Shown: positions 17,988 to 27,007, numbered from the stretch's first letter. The stretch is 64,000 bases of DNA from Rubellimicrobium arenae (GCF_017916295.1 NZ_JAFMSS010000001.1:1-64000); one strand, 5' to 3'. Notes: generated from the letters alone by a model not told the origin. Program-made: numbers and translations.

Positions 17988-19436
17988 TCAGCCGACCCGG
18001 TAATTCGGGCTTTCGCGGGTGATCTGCACGTCGTGGACGTGGCTTTCGCGCAGGCCGGCGCTCGTGATCTTCACGAAATGGCAGTTCCGGCGCATCTCCT
18101 CGACGGTAGCGTTGCCGGTGTAGCCCATGGCCGCCCGCAGGCCGCCGACCAGCTGGTGGATCACCGCATGGGCCGAGCCCTTGTAGGGCACCTGACCTTC
18201 GATGCCCTCCGGGACCAGCTTGTCCGAGGCCGCGTCCTTCTGGAAGTAGCGGTCGGCTGACCCCCTCGCCATGGCGCCCAGCGATCCCATGCCGCGGTAG
18301 GATTTGAAGGACCGGCCCTGGTACAGGATGACCTCGCCAGGGCTTTCGTCCGTTCCGGCGATCATGCTGCCCACCATCGCGCAGGACGCCCCGGCGGCGA
18401 TGGCCTTGGCGAAGTCGCCCGAATACTTGATGCCGCCATCGGCGATCACCGGGACGTCGCCCGCGGCCTGGGCCGAATCCATGACGGCGGTCAACTGCGG
18501 CACGCCCACGCCCGCCACCATCCGCGTGGTGCAGATGGAGCCCGGGCCGATGCCGACCTTCACCCCGTCCGCGCCGGCGTCGATCAGCGCCCGCGTTCCT
18601 TCGGCGGTCGCCACGTTGCCCGCGATCACCTGGACCTCGTTGGACAGCGCCTTGAGGCGGCTCACCGCCTTGCCGACGCCTTCGGAGTGGCCGTGCGCGG
18701 TGTCGATCACGACGATGTCCACGCCCGCCTCGATCAGGGCCTGGCTCCGTTCATGGCCCGCCTCGCCCACGGTCGAGGCGGCGGCGACGCGCAGGCGACC
18801 CAGGGCGTCCTTGCAGGCCACCGGGTTCAGGACCGCTTGTTCGCTGTCCTTGAGAGTCAGGAGGCCGGTCAGCTTGCCCTGCCCGTCCGTGATCAGCAGC
18901 TTCTCGATCCGGCGGGCCTTCATGAGGCTCCGCGCGGCGTCGAGGTCCGCGGGCTCGGTCAGGACGGCGAGGTTGTCGCCGGTCATCATGACGCTGACGG
19001 GGGTGCGGTCGTCCGAGGCGAAGCGCATGTCGCGGTTCGTCACGATCCCGACGACACGGTTCCGGTCATCCACCACCGGAAAGCCGGTGACGCCGTGCCG
19101 CGCCATGAGCGCCTTGGCGTCCGCCAGCGTCTGGTCCGGGCGAAGGGTGATGGGCGAATCCACGATCCCCGACACGAAACGCTTGACCGCCCGCACCTCG
19201 GCCGCCTGAGCCTCGACGTCGAGGTTCCGGTGGATGACGCCAATCCCGCCCGCCTGCGCCATCGCGATGGCCATCCGGCCCTCGGTCACGGTGTCCATCG
19301 CCGAGGACAGGAGCGGGATGTTCATCGAGATGCCCCGAGTCACGCGGGTGCGGGTGTCGGCCGTCGAAGGCAGGACCGACGAGGCGGCAGGCACCAGTAG
19401 GACATCGTCGAAGGTAAGAGCTTCGCGAATCTGCAT
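17988..19436 (-). CDS. guaB: Inosine-5'-monophosphate dehydrogenase
   Basis: This 482-aa enzyme makes XMP from IMP, the committed step of guanine nucleotide synthesis. The TIM-barrel core is interrupted by two CBS domains at about residues 92-205 (GVTGFPVVDDRNRVVGIVTN and EKLLITDGQGKLTGLLTLKD). Catalytic Cys302 is in GSICTTRMVAGVG. ATG 19436 has AGGAGG nine nt upstream; longer frames upstream are not coding. It is divergent from the RamA-like gene, whose start is 149 bp away. Confidence 0.95.
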   Translation of the reverse strand: MQIREALTFDDVLLVPAASSVLPSTADTRTRVTRGISMNIPLLSSAMDTVTEGRMAIAMAQAGGIGVIHRNLDVEAQAAEVRAVKRFVSGIVDSPITLRPDQTLADAKALMARHGVTGFPVVDDRNRVVGIVTNRDMRFASDDRTPVSVMMTGDNLAVLTEPADLDAARSLMKARRIEKLLITDGQGKLTGLLTLKDSEQAVLNPVACKDALGRLRVAAASTVGEAGHERSQALIEAGVDIVVIDTAHGHSEGVGKAVSRLKALSNEVQVIAGNVATAEGTRALIDAGADGVKVGIGPGSICTTRMVAGVGVPQLTAVMDSAQAAGDVPVIADGGIKYSGDFAKAIAAGASCAMVGSMIAGTDESPGEVILYQGRSFKSYRGMGSLGAMARGSADRYFQKDAASDKLVPEGIEGQVPYKGSAHAVIHQLVGGLRAAMGYTGNATVEEMRRNCHFVKITSAGLRESHVHDVQITRESPNYRVG

Positions 19437-19584
19437 GGATGCAACCTCCTGGGCTTCGGCTGGAATGGCGCCTCTTGTCACGGAACGTCGGCTGACGCAA
19501 ACCGCCTTCGGGCTGCCGTTGCCGGTCCATGCGGGGACCCATGCGCGTTGTAAACCAAAGCCCGCCTTCCGATGGAGCATCGCT

Positions 19585-21648
19585 TTGACCGAGATCAGGC
19601 CCCTTTCCCCCCCCGTGGGCGCGACCGGCGACGCGCTTGTCATCTTCACCCCCTCCGGCAAGCGTGGCCGCTTTCCGATCGGGACGCCCGTGCTGACGGC
19701 GGCGCGGCAGCTTGGCGTGGACCTCGATTCGGTCTGCGGCGGCCGCGGCATCTGCTCCAAGTGCCAGGTGACCCCGCAGTTCGGCGAGTTCCCGAAGCAC
19801 GGCGTAAGCGTCTCTGCCGACGCCCTGTCGCCCTGGAACGCCGTCGAGGAGCGGTACGACCGCATCCGGGGGCTGCCCGAAGGGCGGCGGCTGGGCTGCC
19901 AGGCCAGGATCGAGGGCGACATCGTCATCGACGTGCCCCCCGAAAGCCAGGTCCACCGGCAGGTCGTCCGCAAGGCGGCGAGCGAGCGCGAGATCGTCAT
20001 GGACCCCGCGACGCACCTCCATGTCGTCGAGGTGGCCGAGCCCGACATGCACGAGCCGCGCGGCGACCTCGAGCGTCTGGCCGACGCGCTGAAGGAGCAG
20101 TGGGGCGTGGAGCGGGTGACGGCGCCGCTGCCGGTCCTCGCCAAGCTCCAGCAGGCGCTCCGCAAGGGGGAGTGGCAGGCGACGGTCGCCCTCTGGCGGG
20201 GCGACGAGGGGCCGGCCAAGGTCCTCGACATCTGGCCGGGCTTCCATGAGGGGCGCATCTACGGGCTGGCCATCGACCTCGGCTCCACCACCATCGCGGC
20301 GCACCTGACGGACCTGCGGAACGGCACGGTCAAGGCCAGCGCGGGGGTCATGAACCCCCAGATCCGCTTTGGCGAGGACCTGATGAGCCGGGTCTCCTAT
20401 GCCATGATGAACCCGGGCGGCGACCGCGAGATGACGGCAGCCGTGCGGACCGCCATCGACGGGCTGGCGCAGGGCCTCGCGGCGGAGGCCGGGATCGCGG
20501 CCCGCGACATCCTGGAGATCGTGTTCGTCTGCAACCCGGTGATGCATCACCTCCTGCTTGGCATCGACCCGGTCGAGCTGGGACAGGCGCCCTTCGCCCT
20601 CGCGACCTCGGCGTCCATGTCGCTGGAGGCGCGGGACCTCGGGCTGGGGCAGGTGAACGAGGCGGCGCAGGTCTACGTCCTGCCGCTGATCGCGGGGCAT
20701 GTCGGGGCGGATGCGGCGGCGGTGGCCCTGTCCGAGCGTCCGGACCAGTCCGAGGACCTCGTGCTCACCGTGGACGTGGGCACGAACGCCGAGATCCTGC
20801 TCGGGGACCGGAGCCGCGTGCTCGCCTGTTCGTCGCCCACCGGGCCGGCCTTCGAGGGGGCGCAGATCAGCTCGGGCCAGCGTGCCGCGCCGGGCGCGAT
20901 CGAGCGGGTCGAGATCGACCCGGCGACCAAGGAACCCCGGTTCCGCGTCATCGGCTCGCCGCTCTGGTCGGATGAAGCCGGATTCGCGGAATCGATTCCG
21001 GGCACGGGCGTCACCGGGATCTGCGGGTCGGGCATCATCGAGGTCGTGGCGGAGATGCGGCTTGCCGGGCTCCTGGACGCCGGCGGGCTGATCGGCTCGG
21101 CGGAGCAGACGGGCACCCCCCGCTGCGAGCCGCAGGGGCGGACGAACAGCTACCTGCTGTGGGACGGGACGGCGCAGGGCGGGCCGCGCATCAGCGTCAC
21201 GCAAGGCGACATCCGGGCGATCCAGCTCGCCAAGTCGGCGCTCTATGCAGGCGCGCGGCTTCTCATGGACGAGATGGGCGTGGACCATGTGGACCGGGTG
21301 ACGCTGGCGGGGGCCTTCGGGGCGCATATCAGCCCCAAGCACGCCATGGTGCTGGGCATGATCCCCGACGTTCCGATCGACAAGGTGCAAAGCGCGGGCA
21401 ATGCGGCCGGGACCGGAGCGCGGATCGCGCTCTGCTCCGTGGCGGCACGGCGGGAGGTGGAGCAGCTCGTGTCCCGGATCACCAAGATCGAGACCGCGAT
21501 CGAGCCGCGCTTCCAGGAGCATTTCGTGGCGGCGAACGCGATCCCGCACGCCACGGACCCTTTCCCGAACCTGCTCGCCGAGGTCACGCTGCCCCACGTG
21601 GCCTTCAACGCGGGCGGAGGCGAAGGACGCCGTCGCCGGGGCCGGTGA
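19585..21648 (+). CDS. RamA-like corrinoid-activating ferredoxin (2Fe-2S + ASKHA, DUF4445-type)
   Basis: This 687-aa protein probably reduces inactive cob(II)alamin to cob(I)alamin on the separate corrinoid protein, as RamA and RACo do for methyltransferases. Cys51, Cys57, Cys60 and Cys105 give a plant-type 2Fe-2S site (CX5CX2CX44C; CGGRGICSKC). The C-terminal ASKHA part shows AIDLGSTTIAAHL, TVDVGTNAEILL, CGSGIIEVV and LAGAFGAHISPKHA. I choose the TTG at 19585: GGAG lies 7 nt upstream and upstream in-frame sequence belongs to the opposite-strand guaB. It stands alone, far from the subunits it would serve. Confidence 0.87.
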   Translation: MTEIRPLSPPVGATGDALVIFTPSGKRGRFPIGTPVLTAARQLGVDLDSVCGGRGICSKCQVTPQFGEFPKHGVSVSADALSPWNAVEERYDRIRGLPEGRRLGCQARIEGDIVIDVPPESQVHRQVVRKAASEREIVMDPATHLHVVEVAEPDMHEPRGDLERLADALKEQWGVERVTAPLPVLAKLQQALRKGEWQATVALWRGDEGPAKVLDIWPGFHEGRIYGLAIDLGSTTIAAHLTDLRNGTVKASAGVMNPQIRFGEDLMSRVSYAMMNPGGDREMTAAVRTAIDGLAQGLAAEAGIAARDILEIVFVCNPVMHHLLLGIDPVELGQAPFALATSASMSLEARDLGLGQVNEAAQVYVLPLIAGHVGADAAAVALSERPDQSEDLVLTVDVGTNAEILLGDRSRVLACSSPTGPAFEGAQISSGQRAAPGAIERVEIDPATKEPRFRVIGSPLWSDEAGFAESIPGTGVTGICGSGIIEVVAEMRLAGLLDAGGLIGSAEQTGTPRCEPQGRTNSYLLWDGTAQGGPRISVTQGDIRAIQLAKSALYAGARLLMDEMGVDHVDRVTLAGAFGAHISPKHAMVLGMIPDVPIDKVQSAGNAAGTGARIALCSVAARREVEQLVSRITKIETAIEPRFQEHFVAANAIPHATDPFPNLLAEVTLPHVAFNAGGGEGRRRRGR

Positions 21649-21660
21649 CGCCTTGACGCC

Positions 21661-21686
21661 GCCCGGAGGACCATTTACCTCCGGGC
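21661..21686 (+). terminator. Terminator-like hairpin after the RamA-like gene
   Basis: GCCCGGAGG (21661-21669) and CCTCCGGGC (21678-21686) form a perfect 9-bp stem with an 8-nt loop. It lies 13 bp after the stop and 9 bp before tRNA-Gly. There is no T run, so it may instead be a processing signal. Confidence 0.5.
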
Positions 21687-21694
21687 GCATCACC

Positions 21695-21768
21695 GCGGGT
21701 ATGGTGAAAAGGTATCACGAAAGCTTCCCAAGCTTCAGTTACGGGTTCGATTCCCGTTACCCGCTCCA
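21695..21768 (+). tRNA. tRNA-Gly (anticodon CCC)
   Basis: The 74-nt gene includes an encoded CCA. The acceptor stem GCGGGTA pairs with TACCCGC, the D stem is GTGA/TCAC, the T arm is ACGGG-TTCGATT-CCCGT, and the anticodon loop TTCCCAA (21725-21731) gives anticodon CCC, reading GGG. The first anticodon-stem pair is an A-C mismatch (21720 with 21736). It is a single tRNA between the RamA-like gene and ridA. Confidence 0.93.
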
Positions 21769-21871
21769 AACCTCCCTCCTCGACGCGACGGACAGGCCGG
21801 TTCCCCGGATCGGGTGGCCTTTCCGGCCGGATCGACGTAAGCGATCCGCGACCACGACAAGGGAGAGTCAC

Positions 21872-22216
21872 ATGACCGACATCCGCCGCATCGGCCCGGG
21901 CCCGCGCATGAGCGAGGCCGTGGTGTTCAACGGCATCGTTTACCTGGCCGGGCAGATCGCCGAGGGCGCGACCGTGACCGAGCAGACGCGCGGCGTGCTG
22001 GCCGAGGTGGACCGCCTGCTGGCCGAGGCAGGCACGAGCAAGGCGCGTATCCTCACCACGCAGATCTGGCTCTCGGATATCGGCACCTTCGGCGAGATGA
22101 ACGCCGTCTGGGACGAGTGGGTGGACCGGGACAATCCTCCGGCCCGCTGGACGGGCGAGGCCAAGCTCGCCACCCCTGACTACAAGGTCGAGATCATCGT
22201 CACGGCGGCGGCCTGA
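21872..22216 (+). CDS. RidA family protein (reactive intermediate deaminase-like)
   Basis: This 114-aa YjgF/RidA-fold protein shows VVFNGIVYLAGQIA near the N terminus, a central SKARILTTQIWLSDIGTF and a C-terminal PPARWTGEAKLATPDYKVEIIVTA. Family members form trimers and hydrolyse enamine/imine intermediates. The ARW... pattern differs from archetypal RidA, which has a substrate-binding arginine in PARxxV; Arg is retained in PPARWTG. ATG 21872 has GGGAGAG upstream. No operon partner is evident. Confidence 0.85.
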   Translation: MTDIRRIGPGPRMSEAVVFNGIVYLAGQIAEGATVTEQTRGVLAEVDRLLAEAGTSKARILTTQIWLSDIGTFGEMNAVWDEWVDRDNPPARWTGEAKLATPDYKVEIIVTAAA

Positions 22217-22673
22217 CGCGAAACCGGCTTTCGCTCGGCCGATCAGGCCCGCGAGGCGGTTGGCAGACATGAAAAGATCCCGCGGGGCCCCTGGGTTGCC
22301 CGCGGGACCCCGACGCGGGGACGTTGCGGACCTGGCCAGGCCGTCCCATCGGACGGGCTTGAGTCTATGGGGGCGCGGGGGAGGATCTCCCCGGCCCGGT
22401 ATGAAGGCGGCTCAACGTGGCGCGCCGATGGGGCGCCCACGACGGGGCGCCAAGCCTGCTCATGCTCTCCGATCCCCGGGCGGACGGCCCGGCCGAAATG
22501 GGGTCTGGTGCGATGCAGACTGGCAGGAACAGGTTAACGAGACCCTACGCCACCGCGCGGTGCGGGCCCGAATCGCGCAACCGATGAGATGGTCGCTCTC
22601 GCGGGCGGTCGGCCATCGGTGGCGCTGGACGGCCACCGAAGCCGGGGCCGCCGCACCGTCGCAGGTCAGCGGA
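22217..22673 (+). other. Gene-free stretch between ridA and pgi
   Basis: These 457 bp lie between two convergent genes. Frames that cross it have no recognisable protein. It holds a perfect 9-bp hairpin (22278-22307) and a GGGGCGCC element repeated near 22430 and 22446. I compared it with SRP RNA, 6S RNA and tmRNA hallmarks and found none. A small RNA cannot be excluded. Confidence 0.6.
22278..22307 (+). terminator. Perfect inverted repeat after ridA
   Basis: TCCCGCGGG (22278-22286) and CCCGCGGGA (22299-22307) flank a 12-nt loop. It lies about 60 bp after the ridA stop. With no T run it is only a candidate terminator. Confidence 0.4.
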
Positions 22674-24278
22674 TCACGCCCCGTTCGTTCGCAGGAACCG
22701 GACCAGGCCGGCGGTCGAGGCGTCCTTGCCGGTGGTGTCCTGTTCCCCCGAGACCATCGGGGCGAGCGTGTTCGCCAGCTCCTTGCCCAACTCCACGCCC
22801 CACTGGTCGTAGGAGTTGATGCCGAGGATGGCGCCCTCGACGAAGACCCGGTGCTCGTAGAGCGCGATGATCTGGCCCAGGGTGAACGGGTCGAGCTGCG
22901 GATAGGCCAGCGTCGTCGAGGGGCGGTTGCCGGGGAAGACGCGGTGGCTGGCCTGACGCTCCAGCTCCTCGCCGGTCAGGCCGCGCTGCGACATGATTCC
23001 CCGCGCCTCGTCCATGGAGCGTCCACGCATGAGCGCCTCGCTCTGCGCCAGGCAGTTGGCGATCAGGAGCTGGTGCTGGTGGTGCAGGTCCTCCTCGTGC
23101 CCCCGCGCGGCGACCAGGAACTCGCAGGGGATGACGCGGGTGCCCTGGTGGATGAGCTGGTAGAAGGCGTGCTGGCCGTTGGTGCCGGGCTCGCCCCAGA
23201 CCACAGGACCCGAGGGCACGTCGAGCGGCGTGCCGTCCATGCTGACCCGCTTGCCGTTCGACTCCATCTCGAGCTGCTGGAGGTAGGCGGGGAGCCGCAT
23301 CAGGCGGTTGTCGTAGGGCAGCACGGCGCGGGTGGCGTAATCGCAGACCTGGTTGTGCCAGACCCCCACGAGCGCGAGGAGCGCGGGCATGTTCTCGTGC
23401 CATGCGGCGGCCTGGAAGTGGCGGTCCATGGCCTGCCCGCCGCGCAGGAAGGCGCGGAACGCCTCGGGCCCGATGGCGATCATCAGCGATAGGCCGATCG
23501 GCCCCCACATGGAGTAGCGCCCGCCGACCCAGTCCTCGAAGCCGAAGACGCGGGACGGGTCGATGCCGAAGGCGGCGGTCTTGTCGCCGGCGGTCGAGAG
23601 CGCCGCGAACTGGGCCGCGGCGTCCGGCACGGTCTGCGACATCCAGGCCTTGGCCGTGCGGGCGTTGGCCATGGTTTCCTGAGTGGTGAAGGTCTTGGAG
23701 GCGACGATCACCAGCGTCGTGGCCGGGTCGCAGGCCCGCAGCACGTCGGCGATGTCGGCGGGGTCCACGTTGGAGACGAAATGCGTGCGCGGGCCGTTAT
23801 GATAGGGGGCGAGCGCGATGGCCCCCATCTTGGGCCCGAGGTCCGACCCGCCGATGCCGATGTTCACGACGTCGGTGTAGCGGCCGCCCTGCCCTTTCTC
23901 GCGCCCGTCGCGGACGGCGGCCGCGAAGGCCTCCATGCGCGCCAGGGTGTCGAGCACGCCGGGCATGACGTCCTGTCCGTCCACCATCACCGGGCCGCCG
24001 TCGAGGTTGCGCAGCGCGGTGTGGAGGACGGCCCGGCCCTCGGTCTCGTTGATCTTGTCGCCCCGGAACATCGCGTCGCGCTTCTGGGCGACGCCCGCCG
24101 CATCGAGCAGCCCGATCAGGAGCCGGCGCCCTTCTTCGTCGATGTTGGTCTTGCTGTAGTCGAACAGCATGTCGCCGACGCGGACCGAGAAGTCCTCGGC
24201 GCGGTCGGTGCCGTCGAAGAGGGACAGGATGGGGCGGTCCTTGACCGCGTCATGGTGCGCGCGCAGGGAATCCCACAT
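22674..24278 (-). CDS. pgi: Glucose-6-phosphate isomerase
   Basis: This 534-aa enzyme interconverts glucose 6-phosphate and fructose 6-phosphate. VNIGIGGSDLGPKMG and FVSNVDPADI form the substrate site, VIVASKTFTTQETM and GGRYSMWGPIGLSL are the family signatures, and a conserved lysine is near EKELANTLAPM... at the C terminus. Its start is 3 bp after the pgl stop, so zwf-pgl-pgi is one operon. In this lineage it lets fructose made by sorbitol oxidation enter the oxidative Entner-Doudoroff route. Confidence 0.95.
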   Translation of the reverse strand: MWDSLRAHHDAVKDRPILSLFDGTDRAEDFSVRVGDMLFDYSKTNIDEEGRRLLIGLLDAAGVAQKRDAMFRGDKINETEGRAVLHTALRNLDGGPVMVDGQDVMPGVLDTLARMEAFAAAVRDGREKGQGGRYTDVVNIGIGGSDLGPKMGAIALAPYHNGPRTHFVSNVDPADIADVLRACDPATTLVIVASKTFTTQETMANARTAKAWMSQTVPDAAAQFAALSTAGDKTAAFGIDPSRVFGFEDWVGGRYSMWGPIGLSLMIAIGPEAFRAFLRGGQAMDRHFQAAAWHENMPALLALVGVWHNQVCDYATRAVLPYDNRLMRLPAYLQQLEMESNGKRVSMDGTPLDVPSGPVVWGEPGTNGQHAFYQLIHQGTRVIPCEFLVAARGHEEDLHHQHQLLIANCLAQSEALMRGRSMDEARGIMSQRGLTGEELERQASHRVFPGNRPSTTLAYPQLDPFTLGQIIALYEHRVFVEGAILGINSYDQWGVELGKELANTLAPMVSGEQDTTGKDASTAGLVRFLRTNGA

Positions 24279-24281
24279 GGC

Positions 24282-24953
24282 TCAGCTCTCCGCCCAGTGA
24301 ACAGTGGCGCCCTTGAGGACGGCCGCGACGGGCGCCTCCTCGGGCGGAAGGGACCGGGCCCGCTCGAGCGCGTCGCGCTTTTCGGCCCCGGTGATGACGA
24401 TGTGACGCGAGATGGCGCGGCTCAGGACGGCGGCGGACAGGGTCACGCGCGGTTCCGGCGCGCCCGGGGCCCGCATCGGCACAAGGATCACCTCGCCCGT
24501 CAGGGCCTCATCCAGCCGGTCCGCGCCGGGAAAGAGCGATGCGGTGTGCATGTCCGCCCCCATGCCCAATAGGCAGACGGTGAGGGGCAACACCTCGGAG
24601 ATCGCCTCGGCCAGGGCGGGGATGCCCTCCTCGGGCGTCGCGGTCGGCGCGTGGAGGGGAAGGTAGCGCGCCGCGGCGGCCTTGCCGACCAGCAGCCGCT
24701 GGCGCAGCAGCCGCGTGTTCGAGCGTGGCGACTCCTCGGGCACCCAGCGTTCGTCGGTCAGCATGACCGAGACGCGGTCCCAGTCGAGGTCGGCGGCGCA
24801 GAGCGAATCGAAGATCGGGCCCGGCGTCGTGCCCCCCGGGACGGCCAGGGAGGCCGCCTCGCTGGATTGGAGGGCCTGCCGAAGCTCGCCCGCGAGGCGC
24901 TGGGCAAGCTCGATCATCATCATCTCGGAGTCGGGGTAGGTGACGAGTTCCAT
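24282..24953 (-). CDS. pgl: 6-phosphogluconolactonase (DevB type)
   Basis: This 223-aa enzyme hydrolyses 6-phosphogluconolactone made by Zwf. VPGGTTPGPIFDSL, LTDERWVPEESPRSNTRLL and LLGMGADMHTASLFPG are the family motifs. In the last one the usual D-G-H is D-M-H, a small deviation. ATG 24953 has GAGGAA upstream; a TTG at 24965 is in frame but lies over that ribosome site. It is the middle gene of zwf-pgl-pgi. Confidence 0.92.
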   Translation of the reverse strand: MELVTYPDSEMMMIELAQRLAGELRQALQSSEAASLAVPGGTTPGPIFDSLCAADLDWDRVSVMLTDERWVPEESPRSNTRLLRQRLLVGKAAAARYLPLHAPTATPEEGIPALAEAISEVLPLTVCLLGMGADMHTASLFPGADRLDEALTGEVILVPMRAPGAPEPRVTLSAAVLSRAISRHIVITGAEKRDALERARSLPPEEAPVAAVLKGATVHWAES

Positions 24954-25002
24954 GGGATTCCTCAAGCGACCGGGGAGAGCATAGGCAGCCTTGGGCCGCC
25001 GC

Positions 25003-26457
25003 CTAGCCCCTGATGTCGCGCCAGCGCCGCCCCTCGCGGTGGAGGAGCATCAGGGCGTCGTCCGGGCCGGACGATCCCGGGTCGTAAAGCTTGGGCACGT
25101 CGTTGCGCCGTTCCCAGCCCGCGATGATCGGGTCGGTCCAGGCCCAGGCGGCCTCGACCTCGTCGCCGCGCATGAACAGGGTCTGGTTGCCCCGGATCAC
25201 GTCCATGATGAGCCGTTCATAGGCGTCGGGCACGTCCTTGCCATCCTCGCCCAAGGCGGTGGCGAAGGTCATGTCGAGCGGACGGTCGATCAGCCGCATC
25301 CCGCCCGGGCCGGGCTCCTTGATGGTGACGAAGAGGTCGATGCCCTCGTTCGGCTGGAGGCGGATGGACAGGATGTTGCGGTGGCGCGCCTGGTCGCCCT
25401 CGAAGATCGTGTGCGGCAGATCCTTGAACACGACCGCGATCTCGCTGTGCCGGGCGCGGAGCTTCTTGCCGGTGCGCAGGTAGAAGGGCACGCCCGCCCA
25501 GCGCCAGTTGGCGATCTCGGCCCGGATGGCGATGAAGGATTCGGTGAAGCTACGGGGGTTGCCCGCCTCCTCGCGGTAGCTGGGGCCGTCGCCGTCGGCG
25601 TCGTACTGCCCGCGCACGATGTGGTGGGCGAGGACGGGCTTGAGCGCGTGGATGACCTTGAGCTTTTCGTCGCGGACGGCGGCGGCCTCGAACCGGAAGG
25701 GCGGCTCCATGGCGATCAGGCACAGGAGTTGCATGAGGTGGTTCTGCACCATGTCCCGCATGGCGCCGGACTTGTCGTAATAGCCGCCGCGCCCCTCGAC
25801 GCCCACCGTCTCGGCCACGGTGATCTGGATGTGGTCGACGTAATGGTTGTTCCACAAGGGCTCGAACAGGACGTTGCCGAAGCGGACGGCCATGAGGTTC
25901 TGGACCGTTTCCTTTCCGAGGTAGTGGTCGATCCGGTAGATCTGCTCCTCGCGGAAGTGGGCGGCCAGCGTCTGGTTCAGGGCGCGGGCCGATTCGAGGT
26001 CGCGGCCGAAGGGCTTCTCGACGACGATGCGCGCCTCCTGGTCGGCGATGCCGTGCTGGTGGAGGCGTTCGGCCAGCGGGCCGAACAGGCTGGGCGCGAC
26101 CGAAAAGTAGAAGGCCCGCACGACGCCCGGGCGCATGATGCCGGCCAAATGCTGCCATCCCCCCTCTCCCGTGGCGTCGATGGCCACGTAGTCGAGCCGC
26201 TGCAGGAAGGCCTCGAGGCTCTCGCTGTCGCGCGACTCCTCGCCCCCGAACTTGAGGATGCCGTCGCGGATCATGTCGCGGTAGGCGGAGGCGTCCATCT
26301 CGGTCCGGGCGGCGCCGATGACCCGGGCGTCGGGCGGCATCTGGCCCGCGCGGAAGCGGCGGAACAGCCCGGGAAGGATCTTGCGCCGCGCGAGGTCGCC
26401 CGTGCCGCCGAAGATCACGAGGTCGAAGGGTTCGACCGGGATGACGCGCGAGACCAT
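25003..26457 (-). CDS. zwf: Glucose-6-phosphate 1-dehydrogenase
   Basis: This 484-aa enzyme oxidises glucose 6-phosphate with NADP+ (or NAD+). FGGTGDLARRKILPGL (about residues 15-30) binds the cofactor and RIDHYLGKETVQNL (about 172-185) is the substrate-site signature. ATG 26457 follows GGAAGGAG by 9 nt; a frame to 26532 would run over the operator. It is the first gene of zwf-pgl-pgi. A perfect 12-bp palindrome 23-34 bp upstream of the start suggests control by a LacI-family regulator. Confidence 0.95.
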   Translation of the reverse strand: MVSRVIPVEPFDLVIFGGTGDLARRKILPGLFRRFRAGQMPPDARVIGAARTEMDASAYRDMIRDGILKFGGEESRDSESLEAFLQRLDYVAIDATGEGGWQHLAGIMRPGVVRAFYFSVAPSLFGPLAERLHQHGIADQEARIVVEKPFGRDLESARALNQTLAAHFREEQIYRIDHYLGKETVQNLMAVRFGNVLFEPLWNNHYVDHIQITVAETVGVEGRGGYYDKSGAMRDMVQNHLMQLLCLIAMEPPFRFEAAAVRDEKLKVIHALKPVLAHHIVRGQYDADGDGPSYREEAGNPRSFTESFIAIRAEIANWRWAGVPFYLRTGKKLRARHSEIAVVFKDLPHTIFEGDQARHRNILSIRLQPNEGIDLFVTIKEPGPGGMRLIDRPLDMTFATALGEDGKDVPDAYERLIMDVIRGNQTLFMRGDEVEAAWAWTDPIIAGWERRNDVPKLYDPGSSGPDDALMLLHREGRRWRDIRG

Positions 26458-26796
26458 GCCTATGGCTCCTTCCAGGACCGTTAGCGCTAACAGCGGTCGA
26501 CTTACCCCTATCCCGGCGCCGCGTCCAGCCAAGGCCCGAACCCGCGCCGACCGGTTCGGGGTCCGGCCGGGCCCGGCGCAGCGGCCATCCGCGCCGCCCC
26601 TTCTCCGGTCTGGGTCGCGCCGATGTCAAGCGCGGCTCCATCCCTGCGACCCCTGACGCCGGTCCGGCACGGCCGGATGCCGCGGCGTTGCGCGGCCGTT
26701 CGCCCGTCGCGGGCTCGCCCCGCGCGCAGCCTGACGAAACCGCGGCGGCTGCCGGGCGTTCCTTTGGCACCAAGCCCCAGAAAGGGAACGGACGCG
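26458..26796 (-). other. Intergenic region upstream of zwf
   Basis: These 339 bp separate divergent genes. The zwf-proximal end holds the ribosome site and the operator palindrome. The rest is GC-rich sequence in which I see no other conserved element; open frames through it look like composition artefacts. Confidence 0.6.
26480..26491 (-). promoter_or_regulatory. Perfect LacI-type operator upstream of zwf
   Basis: GTTAGCGCTAAC is a perfect 12-bp palindrome with the central GCGC/CG core typical of LacI-family operators. It is centred about 29 bp before the zwf start, where a bound repressor would block transcription. The regulator gene is not in the window. Confidence 0.6.
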
Positions 26797-27003
26797 ATGA
26801 GCTCCAGCAAGCATCCCAAGACCCACGATCCCAGCGACGCCGACCTCAAGGGCAATCCGGGCATCGGAAGCTCGGCCGGCACCACGGGCCAGGACGATGA
26901 GGACGTCGTGGATGGCGACAACACCTTCGAAGGCGACGTCCTGAGCGACACCACGCCCCAGGGCGGGGTCGACCCGAACCAAAGGGGCCGGACCAACAAG
27001 TGA
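26797..27003 (+). CDS. Small acidic hypothetical protein (68 aa)
   Basis: This 68-residue hydrophilic, Asp/Gly/Thr-rich protein begins MSSSKHPKTHDPSDADLKG and ends PNQRGRTNK. It has no membrane segment and looks intrinsically disordered. GGGAACGG lies upstream of the ATG at 26797. Similar short proteins with a GNTFEGDV-type centre seem familiar from relatives, but I know no function. It ends 4 bp before the convergent HNH gene. Confidence 0.6.
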   Translation: MSSSKHPKTHDPSDADLKGNPGIGSSAGTTGQDDEDVVDGDNTFEGDVLSDTTPQGGVDPNQRGRTNK

Positions 27004-27007
27004 GGGG

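Noticed and set aside
22217..22673. SRP RNA, 6S RNA or tmRNA in the ridA-pgi gap
   Set aside because: The SRP GGAAG...AGCAG hairpin core, a 6S-like long duplex with central bubble, and a tmRNA tRNA-like end are all missing.
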